NCBI GenBank assembly: GCA_002306815.1
Contig: DBTA01000020.1
Coordinates: forward strand, 1 to 36,409
From: Dehalococcoidia bacterium UBA1328
GTDB taxonomy: Bacteria > Chloroflexota > Dehalococcoidia > Lucifugimonadales > Lucifugimonadaceae
Reading direction: 5' to 3'
DNA length: 36,409 nt
Shown: positions 8,802-16,489 of the stretch, piece after piece
Layout: each line of letters begins with the position of its first letter
Numbering within the stretch: the stretch's first letter is position 1
Made by a program: the position numbers and the translations under genes
Notes under the pieces: generated by a model
Database searches by the model: none
The model's input: only the letters and a program-made list of their open reading frames with translations
What the model was told of the DNA's origin: nothing

Positions 8802-9602
8802 TTACATACCTGCACCGCCGTCGACAGTAATCATCGAACCGGTAATCATCGCTGCATCGTCCGTCGCGGCAAACATGAATGCGTTCGCAATATCCTCAGG
8901 CTGCTGAAGCCGACCCAAAGGTGTGTTGCTCAATCGTCGATTGAAGTTTTCGGGATTATCAATGCTGGTCTCCCAGCTGTTAGGACTGTGTTCAGTGTTC
9001 CCGCGAATGAACGGTGTGTCGACGTGACCCGGTGAAATGATCACGCAGCGGATGTTGTCCTTAGCAAAGGAATTTGCGGCTGATCGAGTCAGTCCCACCA
9101 TTGCCATTTTTTGCGCGGCATATGCTGGGCTTCCGCCGCCGGGTCGAATAGCGGCGAGCGATCCCATATTTAAGATCACTCCTGAACCCGCTTTGCGCAT
9201 TGAAGGCACTACAGCTTTGATGCCAAAGAAAGCGCCGTTCAAACCAACATCCATGATCAGCTCAAACTGCTCGTCTGTTTGTTCCTCGAAACCAACCCGG
9301 AAGTTCGCTCCCGCGTTGTTGCACAGAACAGTCACTGGTCCCAATTCTCGTTCCGTTTGAGAAACAACGTCGCGCCACGCCGCTGATTCACGAACATCCA
9401 GTTCAATTACAATGGCGCGGCCACCTGCATCGACGATCTCCTTCGCCACAGCCTTGGCGGGTTCCAGTCGGTTGTCCGCAACACAAACAGCGGCACCTTC
9501 GGCTGCGAACAACCGAGCCTGAGCACCACCCATTGCACCGCCACCACCGGTAATGATCGCTACCTTGCCTTCAAGACGACCGAGTGATTCAGATGAAGTC
9601 AT
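8802..9602 (-). CDS. Short-chain dehydrogenase/reductase (SDR, classical)
   Basis: A 266-aa classical SDR. The NAD(P)-binding TGGGGAMG lies at residues 18-25, D and N follow beta strand 2 (VADNR, suggesting NAD preference), and CNNAG and the catalytic Ser (NMGSLAAI) with Y-x3-K (PAYAAQK) are present. The C-terminal ITVDGGAGM is standard. The open frame extends to 9737, but the ATG at 9602 is chosen: it places the Rossmann motif at the usual distance and leaves one base after the upstream dehydratase stop, whereas the longer start would overlap that gene by 134 nt. In this operon it probably oxidises or reduces a hydroxy or oxo group of a sugar acid or its keto-deoxy product. Exact substrate unknown. 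Confidence 0.92.
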   Translation of the reverse strand: MTSSESLGRLEGKVAIITGGGGAMGGAQARLFAAEGAAVCVADNRLEPAKAVAKEIVDAGGRAIVIELDVRESAAWRDVVSQTERELGPVTVLCNNAGANFRVGFEEQTDEQFELIMDVGLNGAFFGIKAVVPSMRKAGSGVILNMGSLAAIRPGGGSPAYAAQKMAMVGLTRSAANSFAKDNIRCVIISPGHVDTPFIRGNTEHSPNSWETSIDNPENFNRRLSNTPLGRLQQPEDIANAFMFAATDDAAMITGSMITVDGGAGM

Positions 9603-9603
9603 G

Positions 9604-10746
9604 TTACCCCAAAACCAGTCCGCCGTCGGGTCGACGTGCTGATTCACCATCGCCAGCTCCGTAGGGATACTTCGCCATTTCTTCCTCGACAATGTCGATG
9701 CCCAGCCCCGGCTCTTCCGGCGGAATGAAGTGGCCATCTTTCACCTCAACAACATTCGTGACGATGTCTGCTTTGAAAGTGCCGACTTCGGGTGCAAACT
9801 CATTCACATCCCAGTTCGGAGTAGCGGTCGCAATGTGAGTATTTGCCATGTTGGCAATCGGTCCCAGGAAGTGATGCGGAGCGACCTTTATATGGAAGCT
9901 TTCGGCAACTGCCGCGATTTTCTTCACGTGGGAGAATCCGCCAGCCAATCCAATATCGGGCTTGATGAAACTCACTCCCTGCAAAGCGCAGTACTCGCGG
10001 AACTCCCACAACGTGTTGTTTCGTTCACCAAGTGCCAGAGGAATGTTGACCTTGTCGCCAACCAATCCCGCAGAGACAACCGAATCGGGAGCGATTGGGT
10101 CTTCGTAGAAGTACGGTAGGAATTTTTCGATCTGCTGGGCGAATACAACTGACGAGCCAGGGAACAAGTTGCGATGAATCTCGATGCCTATATCGAAGTC
10201 CCAGCCAACTTCTTCCCGAACCGCCTCGACAATCGCCGTGTTCTGGCGAATCAATTCCCCGTGCGAAAGTTCACCCCAGTTGTCAGGGAACGGTGTCATC
10301 TTGAGAGCCGTAAATCCGTCATCCTTGGTCATTCGAGCCGCAGCAGCGAAGCTTTCTGGAGATGAGAGCGGTCCCGAATACCCGTATGACCCAAGCAAAG
10401 GAATGGTGCGAACCCTGTCACGCACTTTGCCCCCGAGAAGATCCCAGACTGGCGCACCAAGACGTTTGCCCTTGATGTCCCAAAGTGCCATATCAATGGC
10501 GCTTATAACCGCGGTGATCGCCGGACTTCGGAAAGAGTATTTGCGATAGGCGACGTTCCAGATTCGGTCGACGTCACGGGGATCGAGCCCACAAATGTCG
10601 TCTTCCATCCGATGTGCTATCACCCCTGTGGCATCGGCGTAGCTCCAAAAGTTGCCTTCGCCAACGCCGTAAGTGCCATCGTCACATGTAACTCGAACGG
10701 TCAGCCATTTACTGACCAGCCACGTCTCAATCTTCTCAATTTTCAT
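9604..10746 (-). CDS. Enolase-superfamily sugar-acid dehydratase, D-galactonate/mannonate dehydratase-like
   Basis: A 380-aa mandelate racemase/muconate-lactonising-type protein. After the N-terminal capping domain (with ALWDIKGK and LLGG at 87-106), the barrel shows ligands E189 (IEIHR), E215 (YEDP) and E241 (GER), a His-Asp dyad of H291 (APHH) and D264, plus H191 and E316. All seven sit at a constant +6 offset from the E. coli DgoD active-site residues as I recall them (D183, H185, E209, E235, D258, H285, E310), except that the first metal ligand is Glu rather than Asp. This predicts Mg-dependent syn/anti dehydration of an aldonate to a 2-keto-3-deoxy acid. It lies between the UxuA-like genes and the SDR. 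Chemistry is well supported; substrate is not. Confidence 0.9.
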   Translation of the reverse strand: MKIEKIETWLVSKWLTVRVTCDDGTYGVGEGNFWSYADATGVIAHRMEDDICGLDPRDVDRIWNVAYRKYSFRSPAITAVISAIDMALWDIKGKRLGAPVWDLLGGKVRDRVRTIPLLGSYGYSGPLSSPESFAAAARMTKDDGFTALKMTPFPDNWGELSHGELIRQNTAIVEAVREEVGWDFDIGIEIHRNLFPGSSVVFAQQIEKFLPYFYEDPIAPDSVVSAGLVGDKVNIPLALGERNNTLWEFREYCALQGVSFIKPDIGLAGGFSHVKKIAAVAESFHIKVAPHHFLGPIANMANTHIATATPNWDVNEFAPEVGTFKADIVTNVVEVKDGHFIPPEEPGLGIDIVEEEMAKYPYGAGDGESARRPDGGLVLG

Positions 10747-10764
10747 TCGTAATTTGTTCCTCGT

Positions 10765-10787
10765 CTCCCTCTCTCACAGGGAGGGAG
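10765..10787 (-). other. Small inverted repeat upstream of the DgoD-like gene
   Basis: CTCCCT at 10765-10770 pairs with AGGGAG at 10778-10783 (or 10782-10787) around a 7-11 nt loop. It lies in the 71-nt gap between UxuA-like 1 and the DgoD-like gene, just ahead of the purine-rich GACGAGGA that could serve as the latter's ribosome binding site. There is no T-run, so it is not a terminator. It may be an mRNA processing or translation-modulating hairpin, or chance. Confidence 0.3.
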
Positions 10788-10817
10788 TCAGAGTGTGGGC
10801 TTTTCCTCTACCACCGA

Positions 10818-11810
10818 CTACTTATGCAGTCCATACAAGCTCTCGTCTGTCACTGTCTCGATTAGCGACTGGATGTACCCGTTGGCGTAAGCCTTTGCTC
10901 GGTGTCCCCAGGCTGTATCGCCCTTTGTGATCGGAACGTGGTCATCCATAAAAAAGCCGTTGAATCCGTTTTCTGCGTAAATACGCATAGCCCGGTACAT
11001 ATCGACATGCCCTTTATTGACAAATGTTTCGTGGAACTTAGGGACGGTGCCCGAAACGTTGCGGAAATGCACGTAAAGAACCCGTTCCCGTTTCACAAAA
11101 TACTCGATCATGTCGTAAATGCTCTCGCCGTTGTCCTGATCGGCATCCGACATTTGCGAGAACGATCCCTGACAAAGCAAGATCGAGTTATATGGACTAT
11201 CGACAATATCTATAAGTCGCTTGTAGTTTTCGAAATTGAACAAGAGCTGCGGTACACCGCCGACCTCCGGCATTGGCGGATCGACGGGGTGAAGTCCCAG
11301 CTTTACCCCGTACTTCTCTGCCACTGGAGTGGCTTCCTTGACCCAGATTGCCAAGCACTCCCATGCCCGATCAAGCGAAAGATCCCAATCGATAACTCGT
11401 GGCCAGTTCTCTACTTCAGCATCGTAAGCGGTACCCAGAGCACCCCAACCAACGTCAACGTGTCCCGTTCGGTAGAACCGTGGATAACGCCAGCTCATGG
11501 TGTACATCGGGATACCGGCATTACCGATGTTCTTGATGGTTTCGAGCATGTTTTCGAGCTGTTCGTCGAACCGAGGTCCACCGGCAATCATGTGGTGTCG
11601 CATATCGATTTGCGTGTTCTCGATAGCCGTAAGCTTGAGCCCCCACTCGTTGATCCCGTTCTTCAGGCCAACAAGATCAGGAAGTTCCCACTTGCCGTTG
11701 CGCACTGGTACGGGAGGCGTGTTCAAAACAACGTCCTGCACGCCAAGTTGCGCCATGAAGCGAAGAGCCTCACGGTTGGTGGAGCTGTTGAGTCCCATTC
11801 CGGTCCTCAT
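10818..11810 (-). CDS. UxuA-family (mannonate dehydratase-like) TIM-barrel protein, paralogue 1
   Basis: A 330-aa xylose-isomerase-like barrel with the UxuA signature motifs: LGLHPVDPP (H174), LLCQGSFSQM (C213), VHFRNVSG (H248), KGHVDM and MDDH (D290, H291). In UxuA the first three and the Asp bind Mn2+, and the His/Asp region performs acid/base chemistry, so a functional metal site is predicted. It is shorter than E. coli UxuA (about 394 aa). It starts inside the stop of paralogue 2 (TAATG, 1-nt overlap), indicating translational coupling. The C-terminus ends DESLYGLHK. It differs from paralogues 2 and 3 at LLCQGS versus EFCQGT, hinting at a different substrate pocket. Mannonate itself is only a family guess. 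Confidence 0.85.
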   Translation of the reverse strand: MRTGMGLNSSTNREALRFMAQLGVQDVVLNTPPVPVRNGKWELPDLVGLKNGINEWGLKLTAIENTQIDMRHHMIAGGPRFDEQLENMLETIKNIGNAGIPMYTMSWRYPRFYRTGHVDVGWGALGTAYDAEVENWPRVIDWDLSLDRAWECLAIWVKEATPVAEKYGVKLGLHPVDPPMPEVGGVPQLLFNFENYKRLIDIVDSPYNSILLCQGSFSQMSDADQDNGESIYDMIEYFVKRERVLYVHFRNVSGTVPKFHETFVNKGHVDMYRAMRIYAENGFNGFFMDDHVPITKGDTAWGHRAKAYANGYIQSLIETVTDESLYGLHK

Positions 11811-12835
11811 TAGTTAGCTCCTTTCGCAACTTTGCTCATATCGACCGGACCGCCGTACTCGACTTCCTTCTTCACCGACTCGATTACACCGGCAATGTAG
11901 CCCTGTGCAAACAGTCGCGACCGGTATCCCCCCAGGTTGCCAGGGAAGTCTTCGTCATCAGTCATCAGCGGACAGTGATCGTCGATGAAATTGCCAGTGA
12001 AACCGGCGTCGCGATACGTTCGCATGGCTCGTTTCATGTCGACGTAGCCAGTGTTAATAAATTCTTCGTTGAACGATGGCGCCTGCCCACTCACATTGCG
12101 GAAGTGGACGTACATAATCTTTTTGCGTTTGCCGAAGTAGTCGATCATTTCGTAAATGTCTTCACCTGGCATTTCGCTAAACGTTCCCTGGCAGAATTCG
12201 ATTGCGTTGTAGTCGGAATCAACGATTTCCACGAGCCGTTTGAACGCAGCGAAACTTCGGAACAAACCGGGAACGCCACCGCGTTGTGGAACCGGCGGGT
12301 CTTCGGGGTGAATTCCGCACCGCATTCCAACCTCTTCGGCAACCGGAGTTAATGCCTTGATCCAGTACTCCAACGCTTCCCACATTTTTTCTTCCGTGAT
12401 CTCTTCATCAGGGAAAGTCGCAGGACGTCGATCGTTCTCCCAGTCGTACTGGTAGCCGGTACCAAGCGCGCCACCTCGAACGATAGTCGATTGCGCCCTG
12501 CCCCAGCTGTTTGGCATCCAGTTGTAACCGTAGATCTGAATACCGGCTCGCCCCATATCTCGAACCTGCTCGAGAAGATCCTCAATGAGTTCGTCCTGGC
12601 GAGGACCGCCGAAGATCACGTCGTAGTAGGCAACATCTGGTGAGAATCCACCTTCAATTGCTGCCAGCTTGAGTCCGTACGACTCTATCTTCATTCGAAG
12701 TGCGACGTACTCGTGGTACTTAATGTGCCTCGAACCCGGGCCACCGTAAACGAGGATGTTTTCGATGCCGAATTGGGCGGCTACCTGAAGAACTTCGTCG
12801 GTCGGATTACCGTGCAGAGCGACCATTGGTTCCAT
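11810..12835 (-). CDS. UxuA-family (mannonate dehydratase-like) TIM-barrel protein, paralogue 2
   Basis: A 341-aa paralogue with HPEDPP (H176), EFCQGTFSEM (C215), VHFRNVSG (H244) and DDH (D286, H287). Where paralogues 1 and 3 have GHVDM, this one has GYVDM (Y264), a clear substitution next to the active site. It is the first gene of the tight five-gene unit running to the S15 hydrolase. Upstream lies a 298-nt spacer containing the terminator of paralogue 3, so its promoter is probably within about 12836-13000. The ATG at 12835 yields MEPMVALHGNPTDE, which aligns with the N-terminus of the others. The three copies are clearly homologous but well diverged, so they are not recent duplicates. Confidence 0.85.
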   Translation of the reverse strand: MEPMVALHGNPTDEVLQVAAQFGIENILVYGGPGSRHIKYHEYVALRMKIESYGLKLAAIEGGFSPDVAYYDVIFGGPRQDELIEDLLEQVRDMGRAGIQIYGYNWMPNSWGRAQSTIVRGGALGTGYQYDWENDRRPATFPDEEITEEKMWEALEYWIKALTPVAEEVGMRCGIHPEDPPVPQRGGVPGLFRSFAAFKRLVEIVDSDYNAIEFCQGTFSEMPGEDIYEMIDYFGKRKKIMYVHFRNVSGQAPSFNEEFINTGYVDMKRAMRTYRDAGFTGNFIDDHCPLMTDDEDFPGNLGGYRSRLFAQGYIAGVIESVKKEVEYGGPVDMSKVAKGAN

Positions 12836-13008
12836 GCGATCAACCTTTTCATCAGTCGTGAGTCGATTGACCGGAATCTCTTAGTGTCGACTCGAAATAT
12901 TTCCGCGACGCCAGAGTCATATCTTCGGTTCTGGCGAGCAAACGGAATGTAGCACGTGACAGCGTTGGTAATAGCTCAATTTGAGTTGAACTTGTGAGGA
13001 ATCAGCAA

Positions 13009-13044
13009 CAAAAAAAGCCGGAGGATTCTCGTCATACGGCTTTT
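13009..13044 (-). terminator. Rho-independent terminator after UxuA-like paralogue 3
   Basis: Arms AAAAGCCG (13013-13020) and CGGCTTTT (13037-13044) are perfectly complementary over 8 bp around a 16-nt loop. On the minus transcript the stem ends in GGC followed by seven U residues (13010-13016). It lies about 90 nt beyond the stop of UxuA-like 3 and ahead of UxuA-like 2, so it splits the paralogues into two transcription units. Confidence 0.8.
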
Positions 13045-13068
13045 GTAGTCTTTGTTCAGAGATCGAAT

Positions 13069-13137
13069 CTACTCGAACGGATCGAAGTTTGGGTTTGGTT
13101 GAATGACCGAGAATACGGCTGCTTGGGGGTCTTTCAA
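13069..13137 (-). other. Protein-like 22-codon frame overlapping the end of UxuA-like 3
   Basis: The stop TGA of UxuA-like 3 overlaps a TTG (TTGA arrangement) that opens a frame reading M-KDPQAAVFSVIQPNPNFDPFE before TAG at 13069-13071. The composition (N, P, F and D mix, no rare residues) looks like a genuine protein C-terminus rather than random translation. It could be a short coupled peptide, or the true tail of UxuA-like 3 after a frameshift near 13135. The terminator follows 25 nt later, so this frame is inside the transcript. Confidence 0.35.
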
Positions 13138-14123
13138 CACTGCAATTCGCCCTGAGCCTGCTTGGTCACAGCTTCGATCATTGCCTGGATGTAACCGTTG
13201 GCAAACGCTCGACCACGGTGGCCCCACTGGGTGTCGTGGAGCGTTTGAGGGACGTGATCATCAATGAAGAAACTGTCGTAACCGTTGTCGAAGTAGGTCT
13301 TCATCGCCCGGTACATATCAACATGCCCTGTGTTGATAAATTCTTCGTGGAAGTCTTCAGGATTCGGAGCGGAAACGTTTCGGAAGTGTACGTAAAGCAC
13401 CTTATTCTTCTGCACCATCTCGGCAATGAACTCGTACAGCGCGTCGCCTTCGGAATCTAACATTTCGGAAACGGTTCCCTGGCAGAACTCGATTGCGCAG
13501 TTGTCTGACGGATAAATGTCGAGGTATCGACGATAGTTGTCGTACGAACGGAACAACTGCGGGATGCCGCCGAGTTGTTCGACTGGTGGATCGCACGGGT
13601 GAATTCCGAGGCGGATTCCCTCTTCCTCGGCAACCGGGATAATGATTTTGATCCAGTACTCGAGGTTCTCCCACATTTCTTCTTCGGTGTATTCCCGATC
13701 GTGGGTCAGAGGCATCTGGTTGGCCAGCTCGTAGTTGAAGGCAGTTGCCATTGCGCCACCTCGAATTTGCTTCGGTGGTGTTCGCCAAACGTGCGAGGGC
13801 ATCCAGTTGTAACCAAATATCGGAATCCCGGCACGAGCAATGTTGCGCACGGTCGTAATCATGTTCTCAATCTGCTCATCACGCTTCGGACCATTGAGCA
13901 TGATATGGTCGTAGAACTGAGTTGGAACGTTTTCGAGCGCTGAAAGCTTCATCCCGTAGTTCTCAACGTTTCGTCGCAGGTTCACAAGGTCGTGAAGCGA
14001 CCAGGTTCCGTTGTAGTTCGGCAGCGCCGGGGTGTTGAGAAGTATGTCCGTTGCACCGTACTGCTGTGCAAACTGAAGATATTCAGGCGTCGCCTGCTGA
14101 AACTGTCCGAATCCTGCGCGCAT
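13134..14123 (-). CDS. UxuA-family (mannonate dehydratase-like) TIM-barrel protein, paralogue 3
   Basis: A 329-aa paralogue with all UxuA motifs: LGIHPCDPP (H175), IEFCQGTVSEM (C214), VHFRNVS (H246), GHVDM and IDDH (D289, H290). It is transcribed alone: the divergent flavodoxin-like gene lies upstream across a 257-nt spacer, and a strong terminator lies downstream. It therefore may be expressed under different conditions from paralogues 1 and 2. The annotated end (QGELQC) is followed out of frame by a protein-like tail, so the C-terminus may be misframed. Dehydration of a hexonate to 2-keto-3-deoxygluconate-type products is the family activity; the real substrate is unknown. Confidence 0.85.
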   Translation of the reverse strand: MRAGFGQFQQATPEYLQFAQQYGATDILLNTPALPNYNGTWSLHDLVNLRRNVENYGMKLSALENVPTQFYDHIMLNGPKRDEQIENMITTVRNIARAGIPIFGYNWMPSHVWRTPPKQIRGGAMATAFNYELANQMPLTHDREYTEEEMWENLEYWIKIIIPVAEEEGIRLGIHPCDPPVEQLGGIPQLFRSYDNYRRYLDIYPSDNCAIEFCQGTVSEMLDSEGDALYEFIAEMVQKNKVLYVHFRNVSAPNPEDFHEEFINTGHVDMYRAMKTYFDNGYDSFFIDDHVPQTLHDTQWGHRGRAFANGYIQAMIEAVTKQAQGELQC

Positions 14124-14380
14124 TTATTCGATATCCCTGGTCGATTGTTTAAACGAAAAAGCAACTCCACCTGTCGATGTTTGGCAACTTACACCCGTAC
14201 GGACGCTAGTGGAAGTCTATCGACGATGAGCATTAATATTTCTTATGTAGGGGATCTCCATAAAATCACAGCTCCAGCCGCTTTCCACTCGGTCCTCAGA
14301 GCTTCCGCGTAGGTGATGGCGCGATACTTCAGTAGCGAAAATTCGCCAACGATTAATCCCCCACCAGAAAATTCTGATTA

Positions 14381-14887
14381 TTGACCAAAGTTCTAGTCGC
14401 GTTCGCAACTCGGTTTGGATCGACCCGTGAAATCGCTTCAGCGATCGCCCGCGAGCTAAACACGGCCGGTTTCGATGCGATTGCTACCGAGGCGACCAGT
14501 TCTATCGATGCCACCAATTACGATGCACTCGTAATTGGATCGCCCATTTACGGTCGGAAATGGCTCGCCACTGCCGGCCTTTTTGCCACCATAAACTCGG
14601 AACGAATCTCCGGCCGGCCGGTTGCTCTGTTTTCCGTGGGAACGCTAGGTGTCAAGAATCAGCCAGCCGCAAAACAGGAGCACGAAGATTTTGTTGGCGA
14701 CCTTCGTGAAGTCGCACCAAAACTGAACGTAGTTTCCGATGATGTGTTCAACGGTTATTTCGAGCGCGCAAATCTTCCCTGGTATCTGAGATTGATCGAC
14801 AGATTCGCACCGACTCCCGAAGGAGACCACCGTGATTGGCAAGCGATCGAATCGTGGGCAAAATCTCTCGTTCACAAGTTCCGGTAA
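14381..14887 (+). CDS. Flavodoxin-domain protein (HemG/flavodoxin-like)
   Basis: A 168-aa protein with an FMN-phosphate loop ATRFGSTREIA near the N-terminus, followed by GSPIYGRKW and VALFSVG, the arrangement of flavodoxin_5/HemG-like proteins. Those bind FMN and serve as electron carriers or as protoporphyrinogen oxidase (HemG). It is slightly shorter than E. coli HemG (about 181 aa), and no other haem gene is nearby, so HemG function is not claimed. The start is TTG at 14381, with no clear Shine-Dalgarno; no earlier in-frame start precedes MTKVLVAF. It lies 31 nt upstream of the TatD gene, co-oriented, probably one transcript. Confidence 0.8.
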   Translation: MTKVLVAFATRFGSTREIASAIARELNTAGFDAIATEATSSIDATNYDALVIGSPIYGRKWLATAGLFATINSERISGRPVALFSVGTLGVKNQPAAKQEHEDFVGDLREVAPKLNVVSDDVFNGYFERANLPWYLRLIDRFAPTPEGDHRDWQAIESWAKSLVHKFR

Positions 14888-14918
14888 TGACCAGTCCTCT
14901 TTTACGCTTCACCTACCA

Positions 14919-15734
14919 ATGTTGATCGACACGCATGCACATATTCATCAGCACTCTCGCTCAGAGTGGGACGAGATTGTTAATCGGGCTTTAGAAGCAC
15001 GCGTCGGTGGAATATTCACAGCCGGGACTACGGTAGAAGATTCCCGACTCGCAATAGAGATGGCGTCGCAATATGAACACGTGTTCGCGGGAGTAGGCGT
15101 TCACCCGACCGATCTCACTCGATCACTCAACGAAGACGACCTGGCTCAACTTGACGCACTGGCAGCTTCACCGCAAGTAGTTGTAATGAGTGAAATCGGG
15201 ATCGACCATCAGAAGCGCTCTCCAGACCGCGATTGGCAGGCCGAGTCGTTCTTCAACCAGATCGAGATCGCCAGAAAGCACTCGTTACCTATCGTTTTTC
15301 ACATTCGTGAAGAGCGTGATGATTACGATGCACACTCCGCGCGCGATGCAGCAGTTTCGATACTCAAAGAATCCGGTGCTGGTGAGTTAGGAGGTACTGC
15401 TCATTACTTTCAGGGGCGATGGTATTTCGCTAAAGAACTACTGGATCTTGGGTTTCACATTTCATTTGCTAAAACGCTGAGCAGAATTTCAGATCTTGAA
15501 GAGACTGCTATCAAAACCCCTGAGGATCGCTTGCTCCTGGAAACCGATGCATACCCCCAGACATTCAAGAAAAACCGCGACAAATGGACTGAGCCTCGTG
15601 ATACACCGTTGGTAGCCGAGAAACTAGCGACGCTTAGGGGATCTGCGGTTGCGCAAATCGAGGAGTCAACCACTTCCAACGCACTCCGAATCCTCGGGCA
15701 ACGCGCGAACATAGTTCGACCCGTTCTCAACTAA
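14919..15734 (+). CDS. TatD-family metal-dependent hydrolase/deoxyribonuclease
   Basis: A 271-aa amidohydrolase-fold protein. Metal-binding residues are visible: H6 and H8 (DTHAHIH), E92 (SEIGID), H128 (VFHIRE), H162 (TAHYFQG) and D210 (LETDAYP). This complete set is typical of TatD nucleases (3'-5' exonuclease on DNA/RNA, needing Mg2+ or Mn2+). The frame is open back to 14832 inside the flavodoxin-like gene, but the ATG at 14919 places the first metal-binding strand directly at the N-terminus as in all TatD proteins. Cytosolic; the role in DNA repair or turnover is inferred from family. Confidence 0.93.
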   Translation: MLIDTHAHIHQHSRSEWDEIVNRALEARVGGIFTAGTTVEDSRLAIEMASQYEHVFAGVGVHPTDLTRSLNEDDLAQLDALAASPQVVVMSEIGIDHQKRSPDRDWQAESFFNQIEIARKHSLPIVFHIREERDDYDAHSARDAAVSILKESGAGELGGTAHYFQGRWYFAKELLDLGFHISFAKTLSRISDLEETAIKTPEDRLLLETDAYPQTFKKNRDKWTEPRDTPLVAEKLATLRGSAVAQIEESTTSNALRILGQRANIVRPVLN

Positions 15735-15855
15735 ACATACCATCAGCGAACTCATATAAGTGATCCCGCGATAAAATCCGTTGGTCTCTGCGTTACTACC
15801 CACATGCAAAAGGGCAGTTCGAAAACCATTATGCAGAGGTAATCGAGTAAAAATC

Positions 15856-16443
15856 ATGCTCCCGACATCATCGAACATCGGTCTAAAAGAATGGTCAGTC
15901 ACCTCCGAAGCCCTCGGCAGTGGTGAACAAATTTTCATGCTTCGCAAAGGTGGCATTCGAGAAGACGGACGCCACTTTAAAATCGAACACGAACAGTTCC
16001 TTCTATACCCCGGCCTGTTTCACGAAGGTGAGCTACTGCTGAAGGACGAATATCAGCACATGTTGAGAACCACGCCAGGCGCAGACTTCACCACCGAAGT
16101 TCCAATCTCGGTTTACTGCGAGTTGGCCGAAACTATCTATATTTCCGAAGAAGAGCAGGTTCGTGCGCTCGACGAACACCACATATGGTCGAAAGAGTTT
16201 CCGGTGAAGCGATTCAGTTGGAAACCGAGGGAACCGCTCAAGCTCATGATCGTTCGGGCATATCGCCTGACCGAACCGGTGACCATTCCGGTCGAAGATT
16301 CATACGCGGGATGCAAATCATGGGTCGAACTTGCAGACCGAATCGACCTCAAAAACGCTACTCCAGCGTTGACTGATTCAGAGTTCGCAGAACGTGTCGC
16401 AAAAATCCACGCCTCTCTCACGACAGAAACCGTAAACGCTTAG
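15856..16443 (+). CDS. DUF1802 family protein
   Basis: A 195-aa protein matching DUF1802: LKEWSVTSEALGSGEQ, then FMLRKGGIRE, the core block FLLYPGLFHE, and a C-terminal WVEL segment. The biochemical role of the family is not known. The open frame starts at 15781, but the ATG at 15856 is preferred because AGAGGTAA about 15 nt upstream is a reasonable ribosome binding site and the N-terminus then begins a few residues before LKEW as in the family. It stands between TatD and the aldo/keto reductase in the same direction, with gaps of 121 and 46 nt. No signal peptide or TM helix. Confidence 0.8.
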   Translation: MLPTSSNIGLKEWSVTSEALGSGEQIFMLRKGGIREDGRHFKIEHEQFLLYPGLFHEGELLLKDEYQHMLRTTPGADFTTEVPISVYCELAETIYISEEEQVRALDEHHIWSKEFPVKRFSWKPREPLKLMIVRAYRLTEPVTIPVEDSYAGCKSWVELADRIDLKNATPALTDSEFAERVAKIHASLTTETVNA

Positions 16444-16489
16444 TTATCTTGGATAGCTGACAAGCCAAAAATCAGACAGGAATAATGCT

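Noticed and set aside
9603..9737. Longer N-terminus for the SDR gene
   Set aside because: It would be coded by sequence inside the dehydratase gene in another frame (basic, Trp-rich, unlike SDRs); the ATG at 9602 fits the family.
10902..11813. 303-aa plus-strand open frame opposite UxuA-like 1
   Set aside because: Exact antisense shadow of the UxuA-like coding region; no recognisable motif and atypical composition.
14124..14380. Possible small gene between UxuA-like 3 and the flavodoxin-like gene
   Set aside because: Frames there are short, lack a start with a ribosome binding site and resemble nothing; treated as a divergent promoter region.
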